Of a DNA stretch of 64,000 bases, positions 49,155-57,821 are shown piece by piece. This DNA comes from Planctomycetota bacterium. GTDB taxonomy: Bacteria > Planctomycetota > Phycisphaerae > Phycisphaerales > UBA1924. Numbering within the stretch: position 1 is the stretch's first letter; each line of letters starts with the position of its first letter. Position numbers and translations under genes: made by a program. The stretch lies in NCBI GenBank assembly GCA_030950285.1, contig JAUZRR010000015.1, positions 43,480 to 107,479 on the forward strand. The letters run 5' to 3'. Under the pieces are notes generated by a model, which saw only the letters and a list, made by a program, of their open reading frames with translations, was not told where the DNA came from and made no database searches.

Positions 49155-50979
49155 CGATGCTCTCATACTCCGCGGACTCGTCCGAATGCAGATTGTGAAC
49201 CCGGGCATACGCGCCATTTGCAGCAAGGAGCGCCGCGTGGCTTCCACGCTCTACGATCTCGCCGCCGGCCATATACACAATCTGGTCGGCGTTCGTGACC
49301 GCACGAAGATCATGCGTGATAATGAAACAGACCCGATTCTTGGAGAGACCCCGGACCGCCATCCCGATCATCTCCGCGCTCTCACGATCCAGGCTCGCCG
49401 TGGGTTCATCGAGCACGATGATCGGCGCATTACGAACAACCGCTCGCGCGATCGCGATGCGCTGACGCTGACCCTGGCTCAGCGTGCAGCCGCGCTCACC
49501 GACCGGTGTGTCGTAGCCGCCTGGAAGGGCACTGATAAACTCATGAGCACACGCGACAGTCGCGGCCTCGACGATCTGCTCATCAGTTATGTCCTTTCTT
49601 CCGAAGGTAATATTTTCCCCGATGCTCGCGGCAAAGAGCGTTGATTCCTGCGGCACCACCGCAACCCGGCTCCTCCACGATGCCACCCGGAACTCACGAA
49701 TATCCATCCCGTCTGCCGTAATACGACCGTCTACCGGGTCGTAGAGCCGGAGGAGAAGACTCATCAGCGTGGACTTCCCAGCCCCGGAGGGACCCACGAT
49801 TGCGACGACCGCGCCGGCGCGCGCTTCGAGCGTGAGATTACTGATCGCAAGCTTGCCCGGCTCATACGCAAACCGAACGTTCTCAAACGCGACCCGAGCA
49901 ATCTGCGTCGGTGCGTCCACGGCGTGTGGGACGTCCTCGATCGCGGGTGCGGTGTCGAGAAGCTCCACGATCCGCTCGGCCGACGCGAGCGCTTTGGCGG
50001 TCCGGCCCGAGTACTTCGCCACATTCCGGATCGGCCGGGTCATGTTCTTGTGGTAGAAAAAGAACACCAGCAACGTAGTAACCTGCAGTTCACCCTGCAT
50101 CACGAGGCGAGCGCCGTACCACAGCATGATCGCGGTGCCCAACGCGATGAACACATCGGCCGCACCGAGAAGCTGAGCCGAGAGCCGCTTGCCCTTCACA
50201 CCCTCCTTGAGGCTCGACATGTTGCGGGCACCAAACCGGGTGTTGTGGGTATCCTCGCCACCGAGCGACTGCACGACCCCGATCGAGCCGATGGCTTCGG
50301 TCGCGATTGCTCCCATCTCGCCGTGGCGTTCACGTTCTCGCCGGGCGGTAGATCGGATTTTCTTCCCGATCCGCTGCGTCGAGAACCAGAACAAAGGTAA
50401 CACCGCAAACGCGACAAGCGCGAGGCGCCACTCGATGAACAGCATCACTACCGCGACACCAACTACCGTCAGCAGATGCGCCACCAGCGGCAGGACCGCA
50501 GTTGACACAACCTCCTGCAGGCGACCGATGTCGCTGGTCAGCCTGGTAGCGATATCGCCCGCCCGGCGCCGATTATAAAATGAAAGCGACAGCCGTTGGA
50601 TATGCGCGAAGAGATCCGCACGAACGTCGGTAAGGACAAGGTTGCCTGCGAGCGCAAATCCGACCCGCCGCATGTACGCCGCCCCCGCCCGGGCCGCGAC
50701 GATCAGGACCAGTGCAATCGCACACACCGTCAGCACCGTCATCGGCGCCAACCTGTCAAGCACCGGCACGCCTGTTGTTGATGCGCCGGTCTTGTGCAGC
50801 GCCGCGTCAAAGATAAACTTCAACGGCCAGGGCTCGAGCAGCCGCAGGGCGATCTCCGCGAACATTGCAAACGAGGACCCGCCGATGATCTTCCAACGCG
50901 TTCGCATATAAGGAAAGAACCGTCTCACCACAGCGGCCGCGGGGATATGCTCTTTGTCGCTGTTCTCGTCCTGTGTCAT
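49147..50979 (-). CDS. ABC exporter, fused permease/ATPase (MsbA-like)
   Basis: Six-TM domain; VGPSGAGKSTLMSLLLRLYDP, CTLSQGQRQRIAIARA, IIVLDEPTASLD. Confidence 0.93.
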   Translation of the reverse strand: MTQDENSDKEHIPAAAVVRRFFPYMRTRWKIIGGSSFAMFAEIALRLLEPWPLKFIFDAALHKTGASTTGVPVLDRLAPMTVLTVCAIALVLIVAARAGAAYMRRVGFALAGNLVLTDVRADLFAHIQRLSLSFYNRRRAGDIATRLTSDIGRLQEVVSTAVLPLVAHLLTVVGVAVVMLFIEWRLALVAFAVLPLFWFSTQRIGKKIRSTARRERERHGEMGAIATEAIGSIGVVQSLGGEDTHNTRFGARNMSSLKEGVKGKRLSAQLLGAADVFIALGTAIMLWYGARLVMQGELQVTTLLVFFFYHKNMTRPIRNVAKYSGRTAKALASAERIVELLDTAPAIEDVPHAVDAPTQIARVAFENVRFAYEPGKLAISNLTLEARAGAVVAIVGPSGAGKSTLMSLLLRLYDPVDGRITADGMDIREFRVASWRSRVAVVPQESTLFAASIGENITFGRKDITDEQIVEAATVACAHEFISALPGGYDTPVGERGCTLSQGQRQRIAIARAVVRNAPIIVLDEPTASLDRESAEMIGMAVRGLSKNRVCFIITHDLRAVTNADQIVYMAGGEIVERGSHAALLAANGAYARVHNLHSDESAEYESIDA

Positions 50980-52139
50980 ACCGCAGCCCCCCCGCGATTC
51001 GTCGCCCGCGCGAGGATGCTCTCGGCAACGAGTTCCCACTTGTGTTCCTGCTCTGCCGTCTGTCGCGCCCGCTCGCCGAGTCGTTCACGCAGCGCGGCGT
51101 TTGTCGCAAGCCGACGCAACGCGGCGCACAGCCCGTCAACGTCATCCGGCTCGAACAGCACCCCGGTCTTGCCGTCGAGAATAACCTCCTGAACCTGCCC
51201 GCATGCGCTCGCCACGATCGCCAGGCCCGCCGCCATATATTCAAAGAGCTTGAGCGGCGAAAAGTAGAACGACTCAAGCCGCGGATAGGGCGCGACCGCG
51301 ATATCCATCGAAGCCAAAAGCCCCGGCACACGATCCGGCGTCACCGACCCGGCCAGCACAACCGCCGCGGCCGCCTCTTTACAATCTTCCTCAATGCGCT
51401 CGAGCATCGGCCCGTCACCAACAATGAGTAACCGTACCGGCAGCCCCTCTTTCCAGAGACGAAGAAACGCCGCAACCAGCCGCTCCACCCCGTGCCAGGG
51501 CCGCAGCGATCCGACAAACCCGATGGTCACAATGCCCGCGTCTGCGGGGAGTTCCTTTGCAACATGCGATCCGAACCGTGCTGTATCCACACCGTTTGGC
51601 ACAGCGTGAACTCGCTCGGGGCACGCGACCCGGTCGCGGAGCCACGCCGCGAGTGGCGCCGAGACCGCCAGCAACGATCCGGCGCTGTCCCAACACCGCT
51701 GCGCAGCTGCTTCTGCTTCCTCGACCATGTGCAGTTTTCGGTATCGGGCTTGCTCGTCAACCAACGGCGCATTCACCTCGAGCACGCCCGGCAGGCCCGC
51801 GCTCGCCGCGTACTCCATCGCGGCATACGACCACAGCGCGTGCCGCTCGTACACCATGTCCAACTCGGGCTCAGCCGCCAGCGCGTCCCGGAGCGCGACG
51901 TTGGCATCAAGCAGAAACCGCTCACGTTCCTGGGTCTGTCCGCTCGGCGCCCGGTCGAGCCGGCGCAGTGCGACTGACTCGAGCCCGCGCGGGGTATCTC
52001 CTCCAACACGCCGCGCAAACAGCACAACCTCGACGCCCTTGGCAATCAGCGCACGCAGCACCTCCTGGACGTGGATCGACCCGCCCTTGCTCCCGTACAC
52101 GGGCACGCCGGGATCGGTACAGACGTACGCCAGCCGCAT
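50976..52139 (-). CDS. Glycosyltransferase family 4-like
   Basis: GGSIHVQEVLRAL, FVGSLRPWHGVERLV, SPLKLFEYMAAGLAIVAS. Confidence 0.9.
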   Translation of the reverse strand: MRLAYVCTDPGVPVYGSKGGSIHVQEVLRALIAKGVEVVLFARRVGGDTPRGLESVALRRLDRAPSGQTQERERFLLDANVALRDALAAEPELDMVYERHALWSYAAMEYAASAGLPGVLEVNAPLVDEQARYRKLHMVEEAEAAAQRCWDSAGSLLAVSAPLAAWLRDRVACPERVHAVPNGVDTARFGSHVAKELPADAGIVTIGFVGSLRPWHGVERLVAAFLRLWKEGLPVRLLIVGDGPMLERIEEDCKEAAAAVVLAGSVTPDRVPGLLASMDIAVAPYPRLESFYFSPLKLFEYMAAGLAIVASACGQVQEVILDGKTGVLFEPDDVDGLCAALRRLATNAALRERLGERARQTAEQEHKWELVAESILARATNRGGAAV

Positions 52140-53347
52140 CACACCACCCCCGTCACGCCCGCGGCCCGGAAAACCTCGCGGATCTGCACCGTGTTCCGCG
52201 TGAGATCAAACGAATCCTCGATCAACACCCGCGCCTGCTTTGCGAATCCTGCCGCCAGCGCCGGGGCATCGAGCACCCGCCCAAGAGCGCCGGCAAGAGC
52301 CTGCGGGTCCCGCTCGGGAACAAGCAACCCGGTCTCCCCGTCGCGCACCACCTCCGGTATCCCCGTCACCGGCGTCGACACACAGGGCGTCCCCAATGCC
52401 ATCGCTTCGAGCAGCACCGTCGGCAGCCCGTCGCGGTTGCCATCGTTGCCGACGACGCACGGTGCGGCAAACACTGCCGCGTCTGTTATCAGCGATATAA
52501 CATCCTCTCGCGACAGTGCGCCGGCGAGCTCGACACAGTCCCCAAGATCGAGCTCCCCACGCAATGTCGCGAGCGAATCCGCCTCTTCACCGTCGCCCAC
52601 GATCACACAACGAAACTCACGGCCGGCGTCTCGCATCAAAGCGCAAGCTCGCAAAAGATCGTCAAACCCCTTCTTCTCGACAAGCCGTCCCACGCCGAGG
52701 ATAAGGCCAGCAGTGCGCGGCCGATCGCAAAACGGAAAGCACCCAAGATCGAGCCCGTTGTACACCTTGTGCACCGGGCACGCATCAGCCCCCAGCACCC
52801 CCGCCAGATGCCTGACATTGAAATCGCTCACCGTCACAAGCCCGGCCGCGTCGCGAGCCATGCGGCACAGCCTTGCCTGGTCCACCGACTCGTGAAAGAT
52901 GTCCTTTGCGTGAGCTGTGAACGTGTACCGCACCCCCGCCTGCGCCGCAGCCAGCCGCGCCGTCACCGTGGCTTCGGTCGCAAAGTGAGCGTGCAGATGC
53001 GTGATTCCCCGCTCGCGTACCGCCTGGGCGACTTGCCCGGCAAGCCACAACGACCACGGACGCTTCGCGTCCCGATAGTTGAAAACTCGCTCTTCCGGAT
53101 CAAGAAACATCTCGGCGTCGCGCATCGCCCTTGCGAACGCGTGAAGCTCAACAGGCTCCTCGGTCAGGTACGTCACGCGAGCCTTCACACGCGAAACATC
53201 GGCGTGCTGCGGCCCGGACTCGGCGGGCCGAAGCGAAAAAATCTCAACCTCGAGACCCGCAGCCTCGTGCGCCAGGATCTCGTTCAGAATGAACGTCTCC
53301 GACAAACGCGGATATCTCTTGAGCACATAGCCCACACGGTCAGACAT
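52139..53347 (-). CDS. Glycosyltransferase family 4-like
   Basis: YPRLSETFILNEI, HAHFATEATVTA, GVGRLVEKKGFDDLL, EAMALGTPCVSTPVTGIPE. Confidence 0.92.
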   Translation of the reverse strand: MSDRVGYVLKRYPRLSETFILNEILAHEAAGLEVEIFSLRPAESGPQHADVSRVKARVTYLTEEPVELHAFARAMRDAEMFLDPEERVFNYRDAKRPWSLWLAGQVAQAVRERGITHLHAHFATEATVTARLAAAQAGVRYTFTAHAKDIFHESVDQARLCRMARDAAGLVTVSDFNVRHLAGVLGADACPVHKVYNGLDLGCFPFCDRPRTAGLILGVGRLVEKKGFDDLLRACALMRDAGREFRCVIVGDGEEADSLATLRGELDLGDCVELAGALSREDVISLITDAAVFAAPCVVGNDGNRDGLPTVLLEAMALGTPCVSTPVTGIPEVVRDGETGLLVPERDPQALAGALGRVLDAPALAAGFAKQARVLIEDSFDLTRNTVQIREVFRAAGVTGVV

Positions 53348-54665
53348 GCCGAGCACCCTTCCCGTTCCGGACCACGATTCCCGGGAACTCGGACGAATCG
53401 CCACGACCCGCACGCAGCTCGTCAAGCAGGCTCGGGAGCCGGCTCAGGCCGCGGAAATCGAGCACCGTTTCTGCCGGACGCACAGGCGCATCCCCGCTGC
53501 ACATCCACGCCGAAAGCGAATCACCGTCGAGCTGATCGGGATGCAGCATGTCAAGCAAGCCCAACTCGGCGAACCGCTCGGCACGGATGATCTGCTCACG
53601 CCGAGGTGTCACCCGAGGCACGATCAACGCCCGCTTCTGCAACGCGAGCACCTCGCACACCGAGTTGTACCCGCCCATGCTGATCACACGATCGGCACAG
53701 CACAAAAGCGGCTCGGGATCGGTCACAAACTCGATCAGCCGCATATCGGGGCGGTTCGCAACCATCGCGTTGAGCAACGCCCGGTCTTCGCCGTCCATCA
53801 ACGGCCCCGTCACAAGCACGCCCCCGCTCCCCGCGGGGAGCTCGGACTGCAAGAAACTCAGCGCCAAAGGCAACCCGTCACGCCCGCCACCGATCGAGCA
53901 CAGCGTCAGCGAGCCGCCCGGGACATCCATGATCTCCGAGAGCGACGGCGACTGCTGCGGCCGAGAACACGAAGCGCTCACCGCCTCGTCCCTCGGGTTC
54001 AGATACCCCGTGTAACGGATCTTGGCCGCGATGTCGGCCGGGATCGAATACTCCTCTTCGATCGCGTACACGTCCCGGTCGCCGTACACCCAGACCCGGT
54101 CGTAATACTCGCGGATCACCCCGATCGTGTTGTCGCGAGCCCACTCACGCCGAACGGTTTCCGGCTCATCAAGAATGTCGCGGATACCCACCACCAGCCG
54201 CGCCCGCGTGTGCTTCTTCAGCCACGCCAGCGACGGCGCCAACTCGCCCAGCACGCCCAGCGGGAGTTTGTCAACAATGAGCACGTCGGGCCGGTACGAC
54301 CGGATCGCGCTGAGAATCAGATCGCTCCGCAACGAGATCAAATCGTCGGTCTCGATGCCCAGCGAACGGGTTTCGTACTTCCCCGCCGCGTCCTTGCCGA
54401 GCGACGGCAGCGTCACACAATCGACACCCTCGGGCAATCCAAACGTCGCCGTCTCGCGCAGCCCCGAAAGCAAAAGGATGCTCGGCGCCGGCTCGATCGC
54501 AGACAACGATCGGCTGATCAGCAGATTGCGACGCAGGTGCCCAAGCCCCTGCGCATCGTGCGAATAGAACGCGATCCGCAGCGGAGAAGAGCCCCGCGAT
54601 CCCTCGCCGTTCAGCGACTCGGCGAGATCAAGCCCGCGAACAAGTTCATCCTCAAAGAACATCAT
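53340..54665 (-). CDS. Predicted glycosyltransferase (COG4671-like, MurG/GT28-like fold)
   Basis: YSHDAQGLGHLRRNL, DVLIVDKLPLGVLGEL, VISMGGYNSVCEVLALQKRALIVPRV. Confidence 0.85.
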   Translation of the reverse strand: MMFFEDELVRGLDLAESLNGEGSRGSSPLRIAFYSHDAQGLGHLRRNLLISRSLSAIEPAPSILLLSGLRETATFGLPEGVDCVTLPSLGKDAAGKYETRSLGIETDDLISLRSDLILSAIRSYRPDVLIVDKLPLGVLGELAPSLAWLKKHTRARLVVGIRDILDEPETVRREWARDNTIGVIREYYDRVWVYGDRDVYAIEEEYSIPADIAAKIRYTGYLNPRDEAVSASCSRPQQSPSLSEIMDVPGGSLTLCSIGGGRDGLPLALSFLQSELPAGSGGVLVTGPLMDGEDRALLNAMVANRPDMRLIEFVTDPEPLLCCADRVISMGGYNSVCEVLALQKRALIVPRVTPRREQIIRAERFAELGLLDMLHPDQLDGDSLSAWMCSGDAPVRPAETVLDFRGLSRLPSLLDELRAGRGDSSEFPGIVVRNGKGARHV

Positions 54666-54827
54666 GGGAAATCACCCGAGAGCCAAGACGTCTTGGCCTG
54701 TACATATGGATTGACGACAGCGTGAGAGAGAACCCCGCACACCTACAACAAGCCCCGCTCGGGAGAACCCCGCCGGCCTGAAACACTGCAAAAACTTGTC
54801 ACAGTCCTGACACATACTTCACGAGAC

Positions 54828-54843
54828 TGCAACATTGATGCCA
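54828..54843 (-). promoter_or_regulatory. Sigma54 promoter for glycosyltransferase operon
   Basis: Minus strand TGGCATCAATGTTGCA; GG-N10-GC, 10 of 12 defined consensus positions. Confidence 0.75.
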
Positions 54844-54883
54844 GCACAGAAATGTGCCTTTACGACCCTTTGCAGGGGCCTCT

Positions 54884-54899
54884 TGGCCTGTACTGGCCA
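54884..54899 (-). promoter_or_regulatory. TGGCC-N5-TGGCCA candidate enhancer site
   Basis: TGGCCTGTACTGGCCA centred about 75 bp upstream of the predicted start at about 54817. Confidence 0.65.
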
Positions 54900-54934
54900 C
54901 CCGAGCGGTGGTTGGAAGCCAGGTCCCCGAAACG

Positions 54935-55918
54935 TCAGCTCCCGTCCTCACCCACCTCGCGGCTCCACCACGCTTCACACGCCGCCGCGACCTCGGAAAC
55001 CTCCGCCGAGATCGAATCGCAACTCGGCGGATACCCCATATCGGCAAGCTCCTTGCCCGCGAGAGCCTCGAAAAGCTCACGCTCCCGCGCCGACATCTGC
55101 GTCCGCCAGTCGCGCACGCCCCGAGTCGGAGGCAGCCACGCCGCCTTGGCGCTCAGCCCGGGCTCGTGGCGGGTACGCCCCTGGTGGTATTCCAGCATCG
55201 CCGCGTCGAACGGCAACCCGAGAAACTCGGCCATCTCCCGCAACGATGCCTCCGGGTCCTCCACCAGCCGCTCGTAGTTGAACTCACGGTACCTGTCCGT
55301 CGGCAACGCCCGCCCCTGCGCGCACCCGAGCCGAATATCCCGCCTCCACCACAGCGCCCCGATCGCGATCGGCTCCTCTTTCCACAGCTCCAGCTTCGCC
55401 GCCCCCTTGCCCCAGTCCTTGATCGACAACGCCACATCCCGACCGTCACGCACCAGGTGCACAAACCGCGCCCAAGGCAACAACGCGTGCAGCCGTTCCA
55501 GATGACGGCAGTACCCCGGGCTCTTCTCCCCGGCCAGCGGTTTGTCCTGCGATGCCGCCAGCTCGTCGTACACCGCCGAGACAAACTCGCTGTAACGCCC
55601 CCCGCGCTCCACCGCCCGCGCGACCGCCGCGTCGGAAAGCCCCAGCCGCGAAAACCGCGGGTGTGTACACGCCGTTTCGATGACTTTCTGCGACAGCGGC
55701 GGGTCAAACCCCACCGGCTCACCCTTGATCGCCCGCGTGATAAACAGCGAGTCGTACGCGCACGTCAGCGACGGGTGCGCATCGAGCATCCGCTGCAACA
55801 TCGTCGTCCCCGAACGCTGGCACCCCACCACAAACATGTACGGGTTGTGCCGCCCCGCCTTCCCCCGAGGGGCCGCGCCATGGTCCGAGAAAGATTCAGC
55901 TACCGCCTCGGATTTCAA
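54935..55918 (-). CDS. Sulfotransferase
   Basis: FVVGCQRSGTTMLQRMLDAHPSL (5'-PSB), FVHLVRDGRDVALSI (3'-PB); TTG start with GGGAG upstream. Confidence 0.88.
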   Translation of the reverse strand: MKSEAVAESFSDHGAAPRGKAGRHNPYMFVVGCQRSGTTMLQRMLDAHPSLTCAYDSLFITRAIKGEPVGFDPPLSQKVIETACTHPRFSRLGLSDAAVARAVERGGRYSEFVSAVYDELAASQDKPLAGEKSPGYCRHLERLHALLPWARFVHLVRDGRDVALSIKDWGKGAAKLELWKEEPIAIGALWWRRDIRLGCAQGRALPTDRYREFNYERLVEDPEASLREMAEFLGLPFDAAMLEYHQGRTRHEPGLSAKAAWLPPTRGVRDWRTQMSARERELFEALAGKELADMGYPPSCDSISAEVSEVAAACEAWWSREVGEDGS

Positions 55919-56015
55919 CGCACTTCTCCCTCAGCAAAGACAAAGGGCACCCGAAGAACCACGGGGGCTCAGACACCGGATCGCGCTCCGCACACAACGA
56001 TCGCCCTCTCCACCA

Positions 56016-56031
56016 TGCAATCGCCGTGCCG
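56016..56031 (-). promoter_or_regulatory. Sigma54 promoter for sulfotransferase gene
   Basis: Minus strand CGGCACGGCGATTGCA; 11 of 12 defined positions of TGGCACGN4TTGCA. Confidence 0.8.
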
Positions 56032-56093
56032 AGGCCCTTCACCCGCGGGGAGAATCCTTAAGCACAGCTGCCGCAAGGCCCGTCCCTGTCGTG

Positions 56094-56140
56094 TGGCTCT
56101 CTCTGGCCACTGCACACGCCACCCTGGCGAGTTCTGGCCA
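56094..56140 (-). promoter_or_regulatory. Two TGGCy-N5-TGGCCA candidate enhancer sites, 31 bp apart
   Basis: 56094 TGGCTCTCTCTGGCCA; 56125 TGGCGAGTTCTGGCCA, about 97 and 128 bp upstream of predicted start. Confidence 0.7.
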
Positions 56141-56181
56141 GATCGCCCCGCATCATTGTGCTCGTTGTCCTGGTGGTTGGT

Positions 56182-56292
56182 GTCCCCTCGCTCGCGCGAG
56201 GGGCTCTAAAATAAGATAGGGAATCGCGGGATCATGAGAGCCCAGGAGAGCCCAGAGATGTGTGGTAGAGCCCCTCGCGCAAGCGAGGGGAC
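56182..56292. repeat. Inverted pair of REP-like palindromes
   Basis: 56182-56207 GTCCCCTCGCTCGCGCGAGGGGCTCT; 56267-56292 AGAGCCCCTCGCGCAAGCGAGGGGAC. Confidence 0.8.
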
Positions 56293-56387
56293 AAGGCAAC
56301 ACCCGCAAAGATGGTAAAGCTCAACAAAGACCCCTCAACCATAAAGCACGATTCCGCACGATGCGCTATGCCGCTATCAAGAAGGAA

Positions 56388-57821
56388 TCAGAGCCCCGGC
56401 AACGGCCCGGTCGAATCGCCAAAGCTCGCCACGTCGCACCCCATCCGCTCGAGCAGCGCCACGTACAGATCACACATCGGCGTCTCCTTCGGGTAGTGCA
56501 GCAGCCGCCCGGTGTGCATCGTCCCGCCGCCGCCCCCCGCCAGCACGATCGGCAGGTTCTCGTGGTTGTGGATGTTCCCGTCACTGATCCCGCTGCCGTG
56601 CATGATGATGCAGTTGTCCAGCAGCGAGCCCCGCCCCTCGGGCGTCGCGGCCATGCGTTCGAGAAACGCCGCGAACCGCTCGACATAGAACCGGTCGATC
56701 CGGCGGATCTTCTCGACCATCCCCTCGTTGTGCTGGTGGTGCGAAAGCTCGTGGTGCCCCTCGCTCACACCGATCTCCGCAAGCGAACGGTTGCTGCCCC
56801 CGACCCCCACCATAAACGTCGCGATCCGCGTCGAGTCGGTCTGGAACGCCAGCAGCATCATGTCGTACATCAGGTCGATGTGCTCGCTGAGCTTCCGCGG
56901 GATCCCAACCGGCGCGTCATAGTCGGGCAACGGCTCGTCGCCGGTCTCGGTCATCGCGTGCTGAATCCTTCGCTCGATCTCGCGGACCGAGGTCTGAAAC
57001 TCGTCGAGCTTCTGCCGATCGGCCACACCGAGTCGGCGCTCCAGCCGTTCGGCATCCGTCGAAACATAATCGAGCACGCTCGACCGCCGCCGCATCCGGT
57101 CCCGCCGCTCGGCCTTGCCCGTCGCGTCGCCGAACAACCGCTCGAAGACCACCGCCGGATCGACCGACTTGGGCACCGGCGTGTTCTCGTCCCGCCACGC
57201 GACATTGGACGTGTACGCGCACGAATACCCCGAGTCGCAGTTGCCCGCCGGGCGGCTGTTCTCACACCCGATCTCAAGCGACGGCAGCCGGGTCTGGTGC
57301 CCGATCTGTTGGGCGGCAAACTGGTCAACACTCACCCCGAGATTGATATCGTTCCCCGAGGTCTTGCGCGCCTGCCGCCCGGTCAGAAAGGTCGCCGACG
57401 AACGGGCGTGGTCGCCCGGCCCGTCGCCGTTTGAGCGGGCTTTGTCGAGCGTCAGCCCGGTCACGATGTTGATGTGCTTGCGCACGCGCTCCAAGGGCGA
57501 GAGCGTGGGTGAGAGCCGAAAGTCCCGCCCCTCGCCCTCAGGAAGCCAGTGCGGATAGTTCACGCCGTTGGGCGTAAAGATGAACGCCGTACGCAGAGGA
57601 GCTGCGCCCGCCTCTCCAGACGCCCCGAGCACGCCCCCCGCCGCCCGCGCCACCGACGACACGCCCCCCATCGCTTCAAGCCAGGGCAACGCCATCGACA
57701 CCCCAAGCCCGCGCAGCACAGCACGCCGCGAGATCCCCCCGGCCCGCCCGGTCACAAAGTGTGCCGCGGGTGCCGGGTTCGACTTCGACGGGTTTCCCTT
57801 CGATGTGTTCGATTTTTTCAT
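56388..57821 (-). CDS. DUF1552 domain protein
   Basis: Tat-like RRAVLRGLGVSMALPWLEAM; NGVNYPHWLP; ATGA overlap with upstream DUF1592 gene. Confidence 0.88.
   Translation of the reverse strand: MKKSNTSKGNPSKSNPAPAAHFVTGRAGGISRRAVLRGLGVSMALPWLEAMGGVSSVARAAGGVLGASGEAGAAPLRTAFIFTPNGVNYPHWLPEGEGRDFRLSPTLSPLERVRKHINIVTGLTLDKARSNGDGPGDHARSSATFLTGRQARKTSGNDINLGVSVDQFAAQQIGHQTRLPSLEIGCENSRPAGNCDSGYSCAYTSNVAWRDENTPVPKSVDPAVVFERLFGDATGKAERRDRMRRRSSVLDYVSTDAERLERRLGVADRQKLDEFQTSVREIERRIQHAMTETGDEPLPDYDAPVGIPRKLSEHIDLMYDMMLLAFQTDSTRIATFMVGVGGSNRSLAEIGVSEGHHELSHHQHNEGMVEKIRRIDRFYVERFAAFLERMAATPEGRGSLLDNCIIMHGSGISDGNIHNHENLPIVLAGGGGGTMHTGRLLHYPKETPMCDLYVALLERMGCDVASFGDSTGPLPGL

Noticed and set aside
54691-54703. 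Repeated TCTTGGCCTGTAC (also at 54881) as a second full regulatory site
   Set aside because: The 54691 copy has only one TGGCC half-site and lies downstream of the predicted start; kept only as a possible half-site.
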